Below are positions 40,596 through 48,779 of a stretch of 64,000 bases of DNA, in pieces. Position numbers and translations under genes: made by a program. Each line of letters starts with the position of its first letter. The stretch's first letter is position 1. The stretch is from Caballeronia glebae (GTDB lineage: Bacteria > Pseudomonadota > Gammaproteobacteria > Burkholderiales > Burkholderiaceae): NCBI RefSeq assembly GCF_001545035.1, contig NZ_FCOJ02000003.1, positions 62,001-126,000 on the forward strand, written 5' to 3'. Below the pieces are notes generated by a model. That model saw only the letters and a list, made by a program, of their open reading frames with translations. It was not told where the DNA came from and ran no database searches.

Positions 40596-42614
40596 ATGAA
40601 CGCATCATCCCTCGACGCGCAAGGCCCGAGAAGCGCAGACGCGGCATCGCGAACGAAACCCGCGTCCGATGTACCGATCGTGCCGCGCGTGCAGAAGATC
40701 GTCGTCGCGATACATGGCATCGGCAATCAGCTGCACAGCGACACGGTGCGCTCGGTGGCGAGCCAGTTCGGCGCGCGCTATGAGCCGCCGCTGCCGGTAA
40801 TGCCGCTTGGCTACTTCGACATCGCGGGCGTCGGCGAAGTGGATGTGCGCCAGCTCGATCTGCCGCCGGGCGGTCCTTATACGGCCGCGCAACGCGACTT
40901 CTATTCCGCCCTTGGTTTCGCTGAAGTGTATTGGGCCGACATTCCGCGCGAAGTCGTGAAGCAGGACGACACGCTGGAAGAGAGCAAGGCGTGGGGACTG
41001 TCGATCGTGAGCCGCGCGCAGGCGACCTACATGCTCAACGTCGACGAACGCAAGCTCGAACCCGCTGATTTCTCGCTCGCGTCTGGCATCGTCGAAGAGA
41101 TCGTCGAAACCGTGGCCGTGATGCAAAGCCTGCTCGCGGTGACGGAGAAAGCCGGCATCTTCAAGTTCGACCTAGCGCCGATGTTGCGCGATTATGTTGG
41201 CGACGTTCAGCTCGTCGCGGATTTCAGGCAGCATCGGGAAACCATCGTCTTTCGCTTCCACCGTGTGATGGAGCGGCTCGTCGCGCTCGCAACCGCGCGT
41301 TGCCAGTGCGCGCCCGAGGTGTATATCGTCGCGCACAGCGAAGGGACCGTGATCAGTTTTCTCGGGATTTTGCAGGCGTTATCGACACCGACCGTGGCCG
41401 ACCCGAAGGACGGCAAGCAGATCATCAGCACCGACTGGGTGCAAAGTCTGCGCGGCTTCATGACCATCGGTTCGCCGATCGACAAGCACATCCTCTTATG
41501 GCCAAAGCTATGGGAAAGCATGGCGTTGAAGAGCGAACTACAAGGCGATACCGTGACCCTGATCGAGCGTCCCGGCGGCCCGATAACCTTGCCTTCACGC
41601 ATTCGGTGGCGCAACTATTACGACTTCGGCGATCCTGTCGGCTTCGCGCTGGATACGGCGCGCGCCTATCTCCGTCATCGTGGTTGTCTTGCGTTCGAAT
41701 TCGAGCCGGAGCATGACATCGGCTTCTCGCGCTACTGGCTACCGGGCAAAGCGCATACCGACTACTGGACCGACGGCGATGTCTTCAGCCACTTCATCGA
41801 GAACGTCGTACTCGACAGGAACACCGCAAAAGCCCCGCAAAACAGGCGTTTTCGCGGCGTCGTGAGCACGGCGATTCCTTATCTGCTGAGCTTCGCGCTG
41901 CATCTGCTCGCCGTGTTCTTCATCTATAAAGCCGTCACGGCCTCGTCCGACTCCGGCGCGGGCGGCACGAGCACCGCGCCCGAGTTCATCTATCTCACGC
42001 GCTCCGTGTTCGCGCTCGCCTGCCTGTTGATGGGAACGACGGTCGCCGCGCGCCTTCCGCGTCTCGTCAAGGCGCGCGGCGCAAGACACACGGCCGCGTG
42101 GCTGCGCTGGCGCATCGTCGCGCTTCTGTCGTTCGTCGCGGGTGCGCTGATCTTCTGGTTCGTTCTCTTGAGCGGCGTGGCCGCGTTTCTCGCCAGTCCG
42201 TTCGCGGATATCCTGCATCGCGATAGCGCGGACCCCGTCGTCGGCAAGGCGGTCTTCGTACTCGCGGGACTCGTCTGTGCGATAAGCGGCTGGCTCGCGC
42301 CACGCAAACCGCATTGGGGACGGCGTATTCTCGTCGCGCTCGGCACGCTGACGATGGTGCTGATCGTAGGCGTGAGGTTATGGGGCGATCTTGCCGGCAA
42401 ACCCTTATGGCCCGTCGTCCTTGGCGGAGCATTCTTTCTCTATGCGTGGTGGCTCGCGATCCTGATCTTCGATCTCGCCTTCGTGTGGCATCGCTATGTG
42501 CGCAATTCCGTCGCGCTCGATACGGTGCGCGCGTGGCGGGAGAATCGATGCGACGCGCAGCCGACGCCCATCATGTCGATGCGATCGAAGCGACCGAAGC
42601 CATCGAACAAGTAA
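40596..42614 (+). CDS. Alpha/beta-hydrolase-like protein with C-terminal membrane domain
   Basis: The 672-residue protein has an N-terminal lipase-like fold: the strand-loop KIVVAIHGIGNQLHSDTV and a nucleophile elbow at VYIVAHSEGTVISFLG, close to GxSxG. About five hydrophobic segments follow from residue 430 (AIPYLLSFALHLLAVFFIYKA, IVALLSFVAGALIFWFVLLSGVAAF, AVFVLAGLVCAISGWL, ILVALGTLTMVLIVGVRLW, VVLGGAFFLYAWWLAILIFDLAF). GGGAGA five bases upstream favours ATG 40596 over an in-frame ATG at 40572. It might act on lipid or peptide at the inner membrane. Substrate unknown. Confidence 0.8.
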   Translation: MNASSLDAQGPRSADAASRTKPASDVPIVPRVQKIVVAIHGIGNQLHSDTVRSVASQFGARYEPPLPVMPLGYFDIAGVGEVDVRQLDLPPGGPYTAAQRDFYSALGFAEVYWADIPREVVKQDDTLEESKAWGLSIVSRAQATYMLNVDERKLEPADFSLASGIVEEIVETVAVMQSLLAVTEKAGIFKFDLAPMLRDYVGDVQLVADFRQHRETIVFRFHRVMERLVALATARCQCAPEVYIVAHSEGTVISFLGILQALSTPTVADPKDGKQIISTDWVQSLRGFMTIGSPIDKHILLWPKLWESMALKSELQGDTVTLIERPGGPITLPSRIRWRNYYDFGDPVGFALDTARAYLRHRGCLAFEFEPEHDIGFSRYWLPGKAHTDYWTDGDVFSHFIENVVLDRNTAKAPQNRRFRGVVSTAIPYLLSFALHLLAVFFIYKAVTASSDSGAGGTSTAPEFIYLTRSVFALACLLMGTTVAARLPRLVKARGARHTAAWLRWRIVALLSFVAGALIFWFVLLSGVAAFLASPFADILHRDSADPVVGKAVFVLAGLVCAISGWLAPRKPHWGRRILVALGTLTMVLIVGVRLWGDLAGKPLWPVVLGGAFFLYAWWLAILIFDLAFVWHRYVRNSVALDTVRAWRENRCDAQPTPIMSMRSKRPKPSNK

Positions 42615-42621
42615 TGCGCAA

Positions 42622-43770
42622 TCACCCATGCAATACAAGCTTCTGCACTCGCCAATTGAGCAACTCCGCGACGAACAACGTACCTTCCGCCGGGCACGCC
42701 ATTTCATGAATCCAACCGAACTGCTTCAATTGCTTGCCCGATTTCCCGAGCACGCCGAGCAATTTTCCGTCGAGCGATAACTTGTAGATCCGGCCCGGAA
42801 AAGCATCGGAGCAATACAGCACTTGATTCGGCCCCGGCGAAATACAAATGGCCCAGGGCGAACCCGGCGCGAATGTCCCCGCCGCGATCGCCGCTTCATC
42901 GGGCATGTTGCCGATTGCCGGGCGCGCATCGGGCGGCACGGGCACGTCGATCGTGAATTGCCGCTGAAAATTGCCTTCGCCGTCGAAAACCTGAATGCGC
43001 CGGTTGCTGCGATCGGCGACATAGACCAGGCCGTTCCTGTCGACTGCAATGCTATGCGGCGTATGAAATTGCCCCGGCTCCTTGCCGCGTTCGCCCCATG
43101 ACTTGAGCCAGTTGCCGTCCTTATCGACCTTCGCGACGCGCGAGTTGATGTATCCGTCGCTGATATAGGTATTGCCGGACGCATCCCATGCAACGTCCGT
43201 CACCTGTCGAAAACGCCCCGGCTCGGAAGGCAACGGCGGATTCGGATGCTTGAGCGGCGCGGTCTCTTCATCCGCTGCTTCCTGCTTGCGTCCAAACACC
43301 ATCGCGACGCGGCCTTCCGGTGTGAACTTGATGATCATGTCCGAGCCCTTGTCAGTCACCCAGACATTGTCTTGCCGATCCACCTTGACCGTATGCGCGA
43401 ACGACCAGGCATAAAGGTTATGGCCGATCTCGCGCACGAAGCGTCCATTGCGATCGAATTCGAGCAATTGCGCCGCGGCTGCGCCATAGGCGGGGCCGAT
43501 GCTATTGCCGCGCGATAACACGAAGATATGCCCCGCCGAATTCAGCGCGACGCCGGAGCATTCGCCGAAGTACGTATCGCGCGGCAAACGTACAGGATCG
43601 GGAACGGAATCGTAGGCAATGGACGGCACGTCGTTATCGGCGTACGCGAGATGCGGAAAGAGCGCGAGCGCGGCGGCGCTTTGACCCGCGAGCGCCAGGA
43701 AGCGACGCCGGCTTGCGGCGTTCGGCGCGGTGTCGCAACATGGGCAGTACATCGAATGTCGAAGACTCAC
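42622..43770 (-). CDS. Tat-exported six-bladed beta-propeller (NHL-repeat) protein
   Basis: The 382-residue protein carries a twin-arginine leader (ASRRRFLALAGQSAAALALFP, ending AYA-D) and NHL-type blades such as FAHTVKVDRQDNVWVTDKGSDMIIKF, PHSIAVDRNGLVYVADRSNRRIQVF and NQVLYCSDAFPGRIYKLS. The start is GTG at 43770, six bases after AGAGGAGG. A CPCC motif precedes the leader. Family relatives include peptidyl-hydroxyglycine lyase-like and uncharacterised propellers, so a binding role in the periplasm is as likely as catalysis. Confidence 0.82.
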   Translation of the reverse strand: MSLRHSMYCPCCDTAPNAASRRRFLALAGQSAAALALFPHLAYADNDVPSIAYDSVPDPVRLPRDTYFGECSGVALNSAGHIFVLSRGNSIGPAYGAAAAQLLEFDRNGRFVREIGHNLYAWSFAHTVKVDRQDNVWVTDKGSDMIIKFTPEGRVAMVFGRKQEAADEETAPLKHPNPPLPSEPGRFRQVTDVAWDASGNTYISDGYINSRVAKVDKDGNWLKSWGERGKEPGQFHTPHSIAVDRNGLVYVADRSNRRIQVFDGEGNFQRQFTIDVPVPPDARPAIGNMPDEAAIAAGTFAPGSPWAICISPGPNQVLYCSDAFPGRIYKLSLDGKLLGVLGKSGKQLKQFGWIHEMACPAEGTLFVAELLNWRVQKLVLHG

Positions 43771-43910
43771 TGATAACCTCCTCTTGTTCGTCGACTGCAT
43801 TGATGAACGTCGATGGCCGGCTTGCTTCGCAATGCGAGAGGAAGTGTAGTGCATGAACTGCATTATTCACATGCGAGTCGATAGATTGCTTTCAACATCG
43901 AAAGGACATC

Positions 43911-44342
43911 ATGGCCGAATCCTGGCAATACCAAGTTCGAATCCGCCTCGCGCCCGAATACGCGGCAATGGCGCGTCTAGACCCGGCAAACGAAAAGCTC
44001 GCCTCGATCAACGGATTGCTGATCGAACACGACGCTCAATTGAAATGCCAGTACGACGCCTTTGCCGATTACGTCGCGCAGGCGGAACGCGATGGCATCG
44101 AGCTCTATCCGCTATACCGGTGGACGCGCGAAACCATCGAGAATCCCGGCAAGAAAGCAAAATATCTCGAAGCGTTCACACTCTATGTAAATGGCGACGA
44201 AGTCTATGACAAGGCACTCGCCGATGCGCTCGAAGCCGATCTTCGATCGCTCGCAAGCGCGGCGATAACCGACATCCGCATGTTCGACACGAACCCCGCG
44301 CACAATCCGCAGCCGCCGTCCTATGACGATTCACGAGGTTGA
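43911..44342 (+). CDS. Hypothetical protein
   Basis: The 143-residue protein begins MAESWQYQVRIRLAPEYAAM and is soluble, acidic and without cysteine-rich or membrane regions; conserved-looking stretches are IELYPLYRWTRETIENPGKKAKYLEAFTLYV. AAAGGA precedes the ATG. I do not recognise the family. It lies between the divergent propeller gene and a TetR regulator 57 bases on. Confidence 0.7.
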   Translation: MAESWQYQVRIRLAPEYAAMARLDPANEKLASINGLLIEHDAQLKCQYDAFADYVAQAERDGIELYPLYRWTRETIENPGKKAKYLEAFTLYVNGDEVYDKALADALEADLRSLASAAITDIRMFDTNPAHNPQPPSYDDSRG

Positions 44343-44365
44343 CGCCGTGCATCGCTCACGCTAAG

Positions 44366-44385
44366 GTTTGGTAATTTAACCAAAC
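44366..44385. promoter_or_regulatory. Inverted repeat GTTTGGT-N6-ACCAAAC, probable TetR operator
   Basis: Perfect seven-base arms flank AATTTA, ending 14 bases before the GTG start of the TetR gene. The position is right for autorepression, since polymerase and repressor could not bind together. Confidence 0.75.
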
Positions 44386-44399
44386 GTGGATCGCACCCC

Positions 44400-44954
44400 G
44401 TGCAGGATCGTCGACAGACCATACTCGAAGCCGCCCTCGCCACCTTGCGCGAAGAAGGCTATTCAGGCTTCACGCAACCGCGCGTCGCTGCGCGCGCGGG
44501 CCTGCGTCAGAGTCATCTGACCTACTATTTCCCCACGCGCCTCGCGTTGATCGAAGCTGTCGCGCGCACCGCCATCGACGGACAACTCGCCGCAGTCGAT
44601 GCCTTCGCGGGCGAAGCGTCGCTCAAGATCACCGCGGCATCGATAGCGAATGTCGCGATGCGCCACGAGAACACGCGCGTCTTGATGGCGCTCGCGCAAG
44701 CCGCCGACGAAGAACCGACCATACGCAGCCTCTTCCGCGAACTCGCCGAAGGCGTTGCTGTACGCATCACGCGCATGCTCGAAGCAATGGGCCTTGCGGT
44801 CACGAAAGAGCATGTGTCGATGGTTCATGCGCTCGTCGTAGGACTCGCGGTCATCGATCTCGCGGTCGGCCGCACGGACGGCAAGCGCCGCGCGAACTCC
44901 GCGATCGAAACGTTGTTTTTGCTCTTGCCGCCCGGCGAATCGAAGGCGTCGTAA
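44400..44954 (+). CDS. TetR-family transcriptional regulator
   Basis: The 184-residue protein has the TetR N-terminal helix-turn-helix (TILEAALATLREEGYSGFTQ, RVAARAGLRQSHLTYYFPTR) and an all-helical ligand domain. The start is GTG at 44400 with a probable operator just upstream. It converges with the 2-hydroxyacid dehydrogenase gene only eight bases away. Its ligand and other targets are not evident. Confidence 0.9.
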   Translation: MQDRRQTILEAALATLREEGYSGFTQPRVAARAGLRQSHLTYYFPTRLALIEAVARTAIDGQLAAVDAFAGEASLKITAASIANVAMRHENTRVLMALAQAADEEPTIRSLFRELAEGVAVRITRMLEAMGLAVTKEHVSMVHALVVGLAVIDLAVGRTDGKRRANSAIETLFLLLPPGESKAS

Positions 44955-44962
44955 GCGCGATA

Positions 44963-45916
44963 TCAAGCTTTGCGCGCATCGAGCCATTCGACGATGTTGC
45001 GCACCGTATCGCCGTAAAACGTGCGATACAGATCCTCCGATACATAGCCGATATGCGGCGTCGCCAGCACGTTCGGCAGTGAACGCAGCGGGTCGTTCAC
45101 AGCGAGCGGTTCTTCATCGTAGACGTCGATGGCCGCGCCCGCGAGTTTGCCCGACTTCAACGCATCGACGAGCGCCGCGCTATCGACGATCGGTCCGCGC
45201 GACGTGTTGACGATGCGACTCGTCGGCTTCATCTGCGCAAGCTCCCGCGCGCCGACGAGATGATGCGTGCGCTCGCTCAGGCGCAGGTGAACGGAGAGCA
45301 CGTCCGAGGTGCCGAAGAGCGTGTCCTTGTCGACGAGTTGCACGCCCTTTTCCTCGGCGCGCTCGCGTGTGAGGTTCTGGCTCCACGCGATCACGTTCAT
45401 GCGAAACGCGCGGCCGATCACGCCGACCGCCGAGCCCACGCGACCAAGGCCGAGCAAGCCGAGCGTCTTGCCCGCTAGCTCCGTGCCGAGCGCAATCTGC
45501 CAGCCGCCCTCCTTAAGCGAGCGGTTTTCGGGGGGAATGTTGCGCATGCTCGCGAGAATCAGCGCCCAGGTGAATTCGATCGTCGGTGTGGACGTATAAC
45601 CCGTGTGCCGCACTTCGACGCCGCGTTCGGACGCCGCATCCAGATCGATCGATGCATTCGCCGCGCCCGTCGATGCGATCAGTTTCAGGTTCGGCAGGCT
45701 CTCGATGATGTCGCGCGAGAACGGCGTGCGCTCGCGCATCGCGCAGACGACGTCGAACGGCCGCAGACGTGCGAGCAGCGCGCCGCGTTCCGCCATGTGA
45801 TCGTTGAACACGGTGATCTCGGCGCGCGCGTCGAGCGGCGACCAATCGGCCATGGAGAGCGCGACGTTTTGATAGTCATCGAGAACGGCGATCTTGATCG
45901 GAGTAGATGTTGTCAT
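44963..45916 (-). CDS. D-2-hydroxyacid dehydrogenase family protein
   Basis: The 317-residue enzyme begins MTTSTPIKIAVLDDYQNVAL and has the Rossmann dinucleotide motif LGLLGLGRVGSAVG, the catalytic arginine in NTSRGPIVD, the glutamate in DVYDEEPL and the histidine in LATPHIGYVSE, in the right order for D-2-hydroxyacid or phosphoglycerate-type dehydrogenases. It reduces or oxidises a 2-oxo/2-hydroxyacid with NAD(P). ATG 45916 is used; upstream frame residues are not family-like. Confidence 0.92.
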   Translation of the reverse strand: MTTSTPIKIAVLDDYQNVALSMADWSPLDARAEITVFNDHMAERGALLARLRPFDVVCAMRERTPFSRDIIESLPNLKLIASTGAANASIDLDAASERGVEVRHTGYTSTPTIEFTWALILASMRNIPPENRSLKEGGWQIALGTELAGKTLGLLGLGRVGSAVGVIGRAFRMNVIAWSQNLTRERAEEKGVQLVDKDTLFGTSDVLSVHLRLSERTHHLVGARELAQMKPTSRIVNTSRGPIVDSAALVDALKSGKLAGAAIDVYDEEPLAVNDPLRSLPNVLATPHIGYVSEDLYRTFYGDTVRNIVEWLDARKA

Positions 45917-46175
45917 GGCGATTTCAAATGTTATGACGAATGGATCGAACGATAGCCGCCAGTGTGACGCAATGCGCGAATTCATGCCGCGCGCGGCCGT
46001 CGCGAGATTCTCAGCGATCCGGTAAACCCTTGTTCCATGCGGCATAGCGCCGTGCCGCCAGCGATGACATAACATGAAATAAGTTATCGCGGGACTTCAT
46101 AAGAGCGCGTCTCTATAGTCACTTCCGTCGCCACACGAAACGCAACGTGGCCTAAAGAACCGAGAAGGACATCCC

Positions 46176-47243
46176 GTGAAAAACAGATCGACTTTCGCTT
46201 CGAACGTCCGCGTTGCGCCCGCATGCGACGCGGATTCGGGCAAGCGCCGCGTGCGCCGTGTGCGTCAGTTACTCGTCGTCGCGGCAACCGCCGCGCTCAC
46301 GCTGTGCAGCAGTTCGGCCTTCGCGGGCTGGGCGCGTGGCGGCACGGCCTACACCGGCCGCGGCGAATATCAGGGCGCGCACGGCGGTTCCTGCGGCGGC
46401 GGCAGTTGCTCGCATGCGGGCGGCGTCGAGAATCCGTGGGGCCGCGTCGCCACCAACTCCGGCACCGTGACGCGCACCGCGCCCGGCCAGTTCTCCAACT
46501 CCGGCACCGCTTACGGTCCGAACGGACGCTCGGTGCAGCATGCGGGCGACACGAGCTGCGCGGGCGGCAGTTGCTCGCACAACGGCAGCGCGACCGGCCC
46601 GAACGGCAAGACCGCGACCGGCAGCGATACCGTGACACGCACCGCACCCGGCCAGTACTCGTCGTCCGGCTCGGTGACGGGACCGAACGGCAACACGTCG
46701 ACGCACTCGGCATCGACGAATTGCGCGGGCTACACCTGCAACCGCTCCGGCACCGTGAACACGGCGAACGGTGGCACCGTCACGCATTCGGGTAGCGCGA
46801 CGAGCGTCGCGCCGGGCGTGGTCACGACGTCGGGCACCGCGACGGTCACGAACGGCTCGCACAGCACGACGGTCGTCGGTGGCGGCGCGGTCACGTCGAG
46901 CACGACGGTGGTCGCCACGACGCCCGTCGTCAGCGGAACGACGGTCGTTGCCGCGCCCGTCATGCTGCCGCCGCCTCCGCCGCCCGCGACGACCGTGGTG
47001 ATCGCACCGCAGCCGGCTCCGTCGACGGTCGTGGTCACGCCGCCCCCGCCGACTCCCGTCAAGACCGTGGTCGTCGCACCGGCGCCGGCTCCCGTCAAGA
47101 CCGTGTATGTCGCGCCGGCTCCGGCTCCGGTCAAGACCGTGTATGTCGCGCCCGCGAAGACCGTCTATGTGGTCCCGCATCGCGCGGTTCTGATCCCGGG
47201 TCACTGGGTCGGCAGGTTCTGGATTCCGGCGCACTGGGCATAA
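46176..47243 (+). CDS. Exported Cys/Gly-repeat, proline-rich envelope protein
   Basis: The 355-residue protein has a signal peptide (LLVVAATAALTLCSSSAFA-G) and a degenerate repeat region to about residue 200, built from TVTRTAPGQ(F/Y)S, GPNG and CxGGSCSH units. A Val/Thr-rich section and a proline-rich tract with four VKTVxVAPAPAP-type units follow. It ends PGHWVGRFWIPAHWA, resembling the YXWXXGHW-type C-termini of envelope proteins. The start is GTG behind GAGAAGGA. The paired cysteines suggest disulfides outside the cytoplasm. Function unknown; possibly a surface or matrix protein. Confidence 0.78.
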   Translation: MKNRSTFASNVRVAPACDADSGKRRVRRVRQLLVVAATAALTLCSSSAFAGWARGGTAYTGRGEYQGAHGGSCGGGSCSHAGGVENPWGRVATNSGTVTRTAPGQFSNSGTAYGPNGRSVQHAGDTSCAGGSCSHNGSATGPNGKTATGSDTVTRTAPGQYSSSGSVTGPNGNTSTHSASTNCAGYTCNRSGTVNTANGGTVTHSGSATSVAPGVVTTSGTATVTNGSHSTTVVGGGAVTSSTTVVATTPVVSGTTVVAAPVMLPPPPPPATTVVIAPQPAPSTVVVTPPPPTPVKTVVVAPAPAPVKTVYVAPAPAPVKTVYVAPAKTVYVVPHRAVLIPGHWVGRFWIPAHWA

Positions 47244-47260
47244 CCGGGCATCGACGAAAG

Positions 47261-47294
47261 AAGGCCGGCCGCGTGCGCGCCGGCCTTGTCGTTT
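47261..47294 (+). terminator. Rho-independent terminator
   Basis: AAGGCCGGC pairs with GCCGGCCTT around a nine-base loop and is followed by GTCGTTTTG. It begins 17 bases after the repeat-protein stop. Confidence 0.7.
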
Positions 47295-47411
47295 TGTCTG
47301 CGTCCCGCGTTACACTGCGAAGCAACGCCGCTTCCGACACCGACACGACATGCTCCATGTCCTTCCCGACACGCAAGCAGTCACAAACGCACGCTCATGA
47401 CGAGGCATCGC

Positions 47412-48752
47412 ATGAAGCGCCCGCATCTGCCTCGCGATCATGCAAAGGGCGTCCTGCACGACATCACATGGACGGCCGGTCCCGTGGTGCTCGTCATTGC
47501 TATCGTCGTCGCGCTCGTCTACTGGCTCGTCGATCCCGCGCCGCCCAAGACCATCACGATGAGCGCGGGTCAACCCGACAGCTCGTTCTATGTCATCTCG
47601 CAGGAATACGCGAAGCTGCTCGCGCGCAACGGCATCACGCTCAAAGTGCTGCCTTCGGACGGCTCGGTGCAGAATCTCGAACGCCTGCTCGATCCGAAGC
47701 AGCACGTCGATCTCGCGCTCGTGCAAGGCGGCATCGCGACGAAGGAACAGGCATCGCACCTGATGTCGCTCGGCAGCGTGACCTATGTGCCGCTCGTCGT
47801 GTTCTATCGAGGCAAGGGCCTCACGCTCCTCTCGCAACTGGCGGGCAAGCGCATCGCGATAGGCCGCGAAGGCAGCGGTACGCGCATGCTGTCGCTGAAC
47901 CTGCTGGAAGCGAACGGCATCTATCCCGGCGGCGACACACAGCTTCTGCCTACCGACGGCTTGCAGGCCGCGACACAACTCGTCAGCAACGAGGCCGACG
48001 CGGTCTTCCTCTCCGGCGATTCCGCGACGCGCGGCCTGATGCTGCGCCTCTTGCGCGTGCCCGGCATCTCGGTGATGGACTTCAAGGAATCGGGCGCCTA
48101 CACGCGACTTTTTCCATATCTCGACGATATCGAGTTGCCGCCCGGCGTGCTCGATCTCGGCCGGCGCATTCCACCGGAGAGCGTGCATCTGATCAGCCCG
48201 ACTGCCGAACTGGTCGCGCGGCCGAGCCTGCATCCGGCGCTATCCGACTTGCTCATCGAAGCCGCGCAGGAAGTGCATGGCACGGCCGGTTTGCTGCAGC
48301 GCGCGGGGCAATTCCCGAGTCCTGTCGCGCATGAGTTTCCGATCAGCGAAGACGCGAGCCGCTATTACCGCTCGGGCAAGAGCTTCCTGTATCGCACGCT
48401 GCCGTTCTGGCTCGCGAATATCGCGGATCGCGCGCTCGTGTTGTTGCTGCCCGTCGCCGTGCTGATCTTTCCCGCGCTGCGGCTCGTGCCCGCGCTGTAT
48501 CGCTGGCGCGTGCGCTCGCGCATCTATCGCTATTACGGCGCGCTGATCGCGGTGGAACGCGGTGCGATGCGCGTCACGAGCGAAGACGAACGTCGCGCGC
48601 TTGTCGTCGAGCTCGATTACATCGAGGAATCGCTTGATACGCTCAAGCTGCCGCTCGCCTACGCCGATGCGCTCTACGTGCTGCGCGAGCACGTGAGCTT
48701 CGTGCGCGCGCGTCTCACCGAAGCGTTGCGGCGGGAAAAAAGCGTGGTCTAG
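47412..48752 (+). CDS. TAXI-family TRAP-type binding protein with membrane anchors
   Basis: The 446-residue protein has an N-terminal membrane segment (AGPVVLVIAIVVALVYWLV), a TAXI solute-binding domain (KTITMSAGQPDSSFYVISQEYAKLL, LERLLDPKQHVDLALVQGG, GKRIAIGREGSGTRMLSLNLL) and a second membrane segment near residue 345 followed by a cytoplasmic helical tail. Classical TAXI proteins are soluble and pair with TRAP permeases, but none is nearby, so this may be a sensor-like derivative. ATG 47412 follows a GAGG; ATG 47397 is the alternative. Confidence 0.82.
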   Translation: MKRPHLPRDHAKGVLHDITWTAGPVVLVIAIVVALVYWLVDPAPPKTITMSAGQPDSSFYVISQEYAKLLARNGITLKVLPSDGSVQNLERLLDPKQHVDLALVQGGIATKEQASHLMSLGSVTYVPLVVFYRGKGLTLLSQLAGKRIAIGREGSGTRMLSLNLLEANGIYPGGDTQLLPTDGLQAATQLVSNEADAVFLSGDSATRGLMLRLLRVPGISVMDFKESGAYTRLFPYLDDIELPPGVLDLGRRIPPESVHLISPTAELVARPSLHPALSDLLIEAAQEVHGTAGLLQRAGQFPSPVAHEFPISEDASRYYRSGKSFLYRTLPFWLANIADRALVLLLPVAVLIFPALRLVPALYRWRVRSRIYRYYGALIAVERGAMRVTSEDERRALVVELDYIEESLDTLKLPLAYADALYVLREHVSFVRARLTEALRREKSVV

Positions 48753-48779
48753 CATGCAGCACATAGCCGAGGGCACGCA

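Noticed and set aside
46269..47234. Arg/Asp-rich minus-strand frame opposite the repeat protein
   Set aside because: Its repeats are only the complement of the exported protein's repeats; that protein has a signal peptide and ribosome site.
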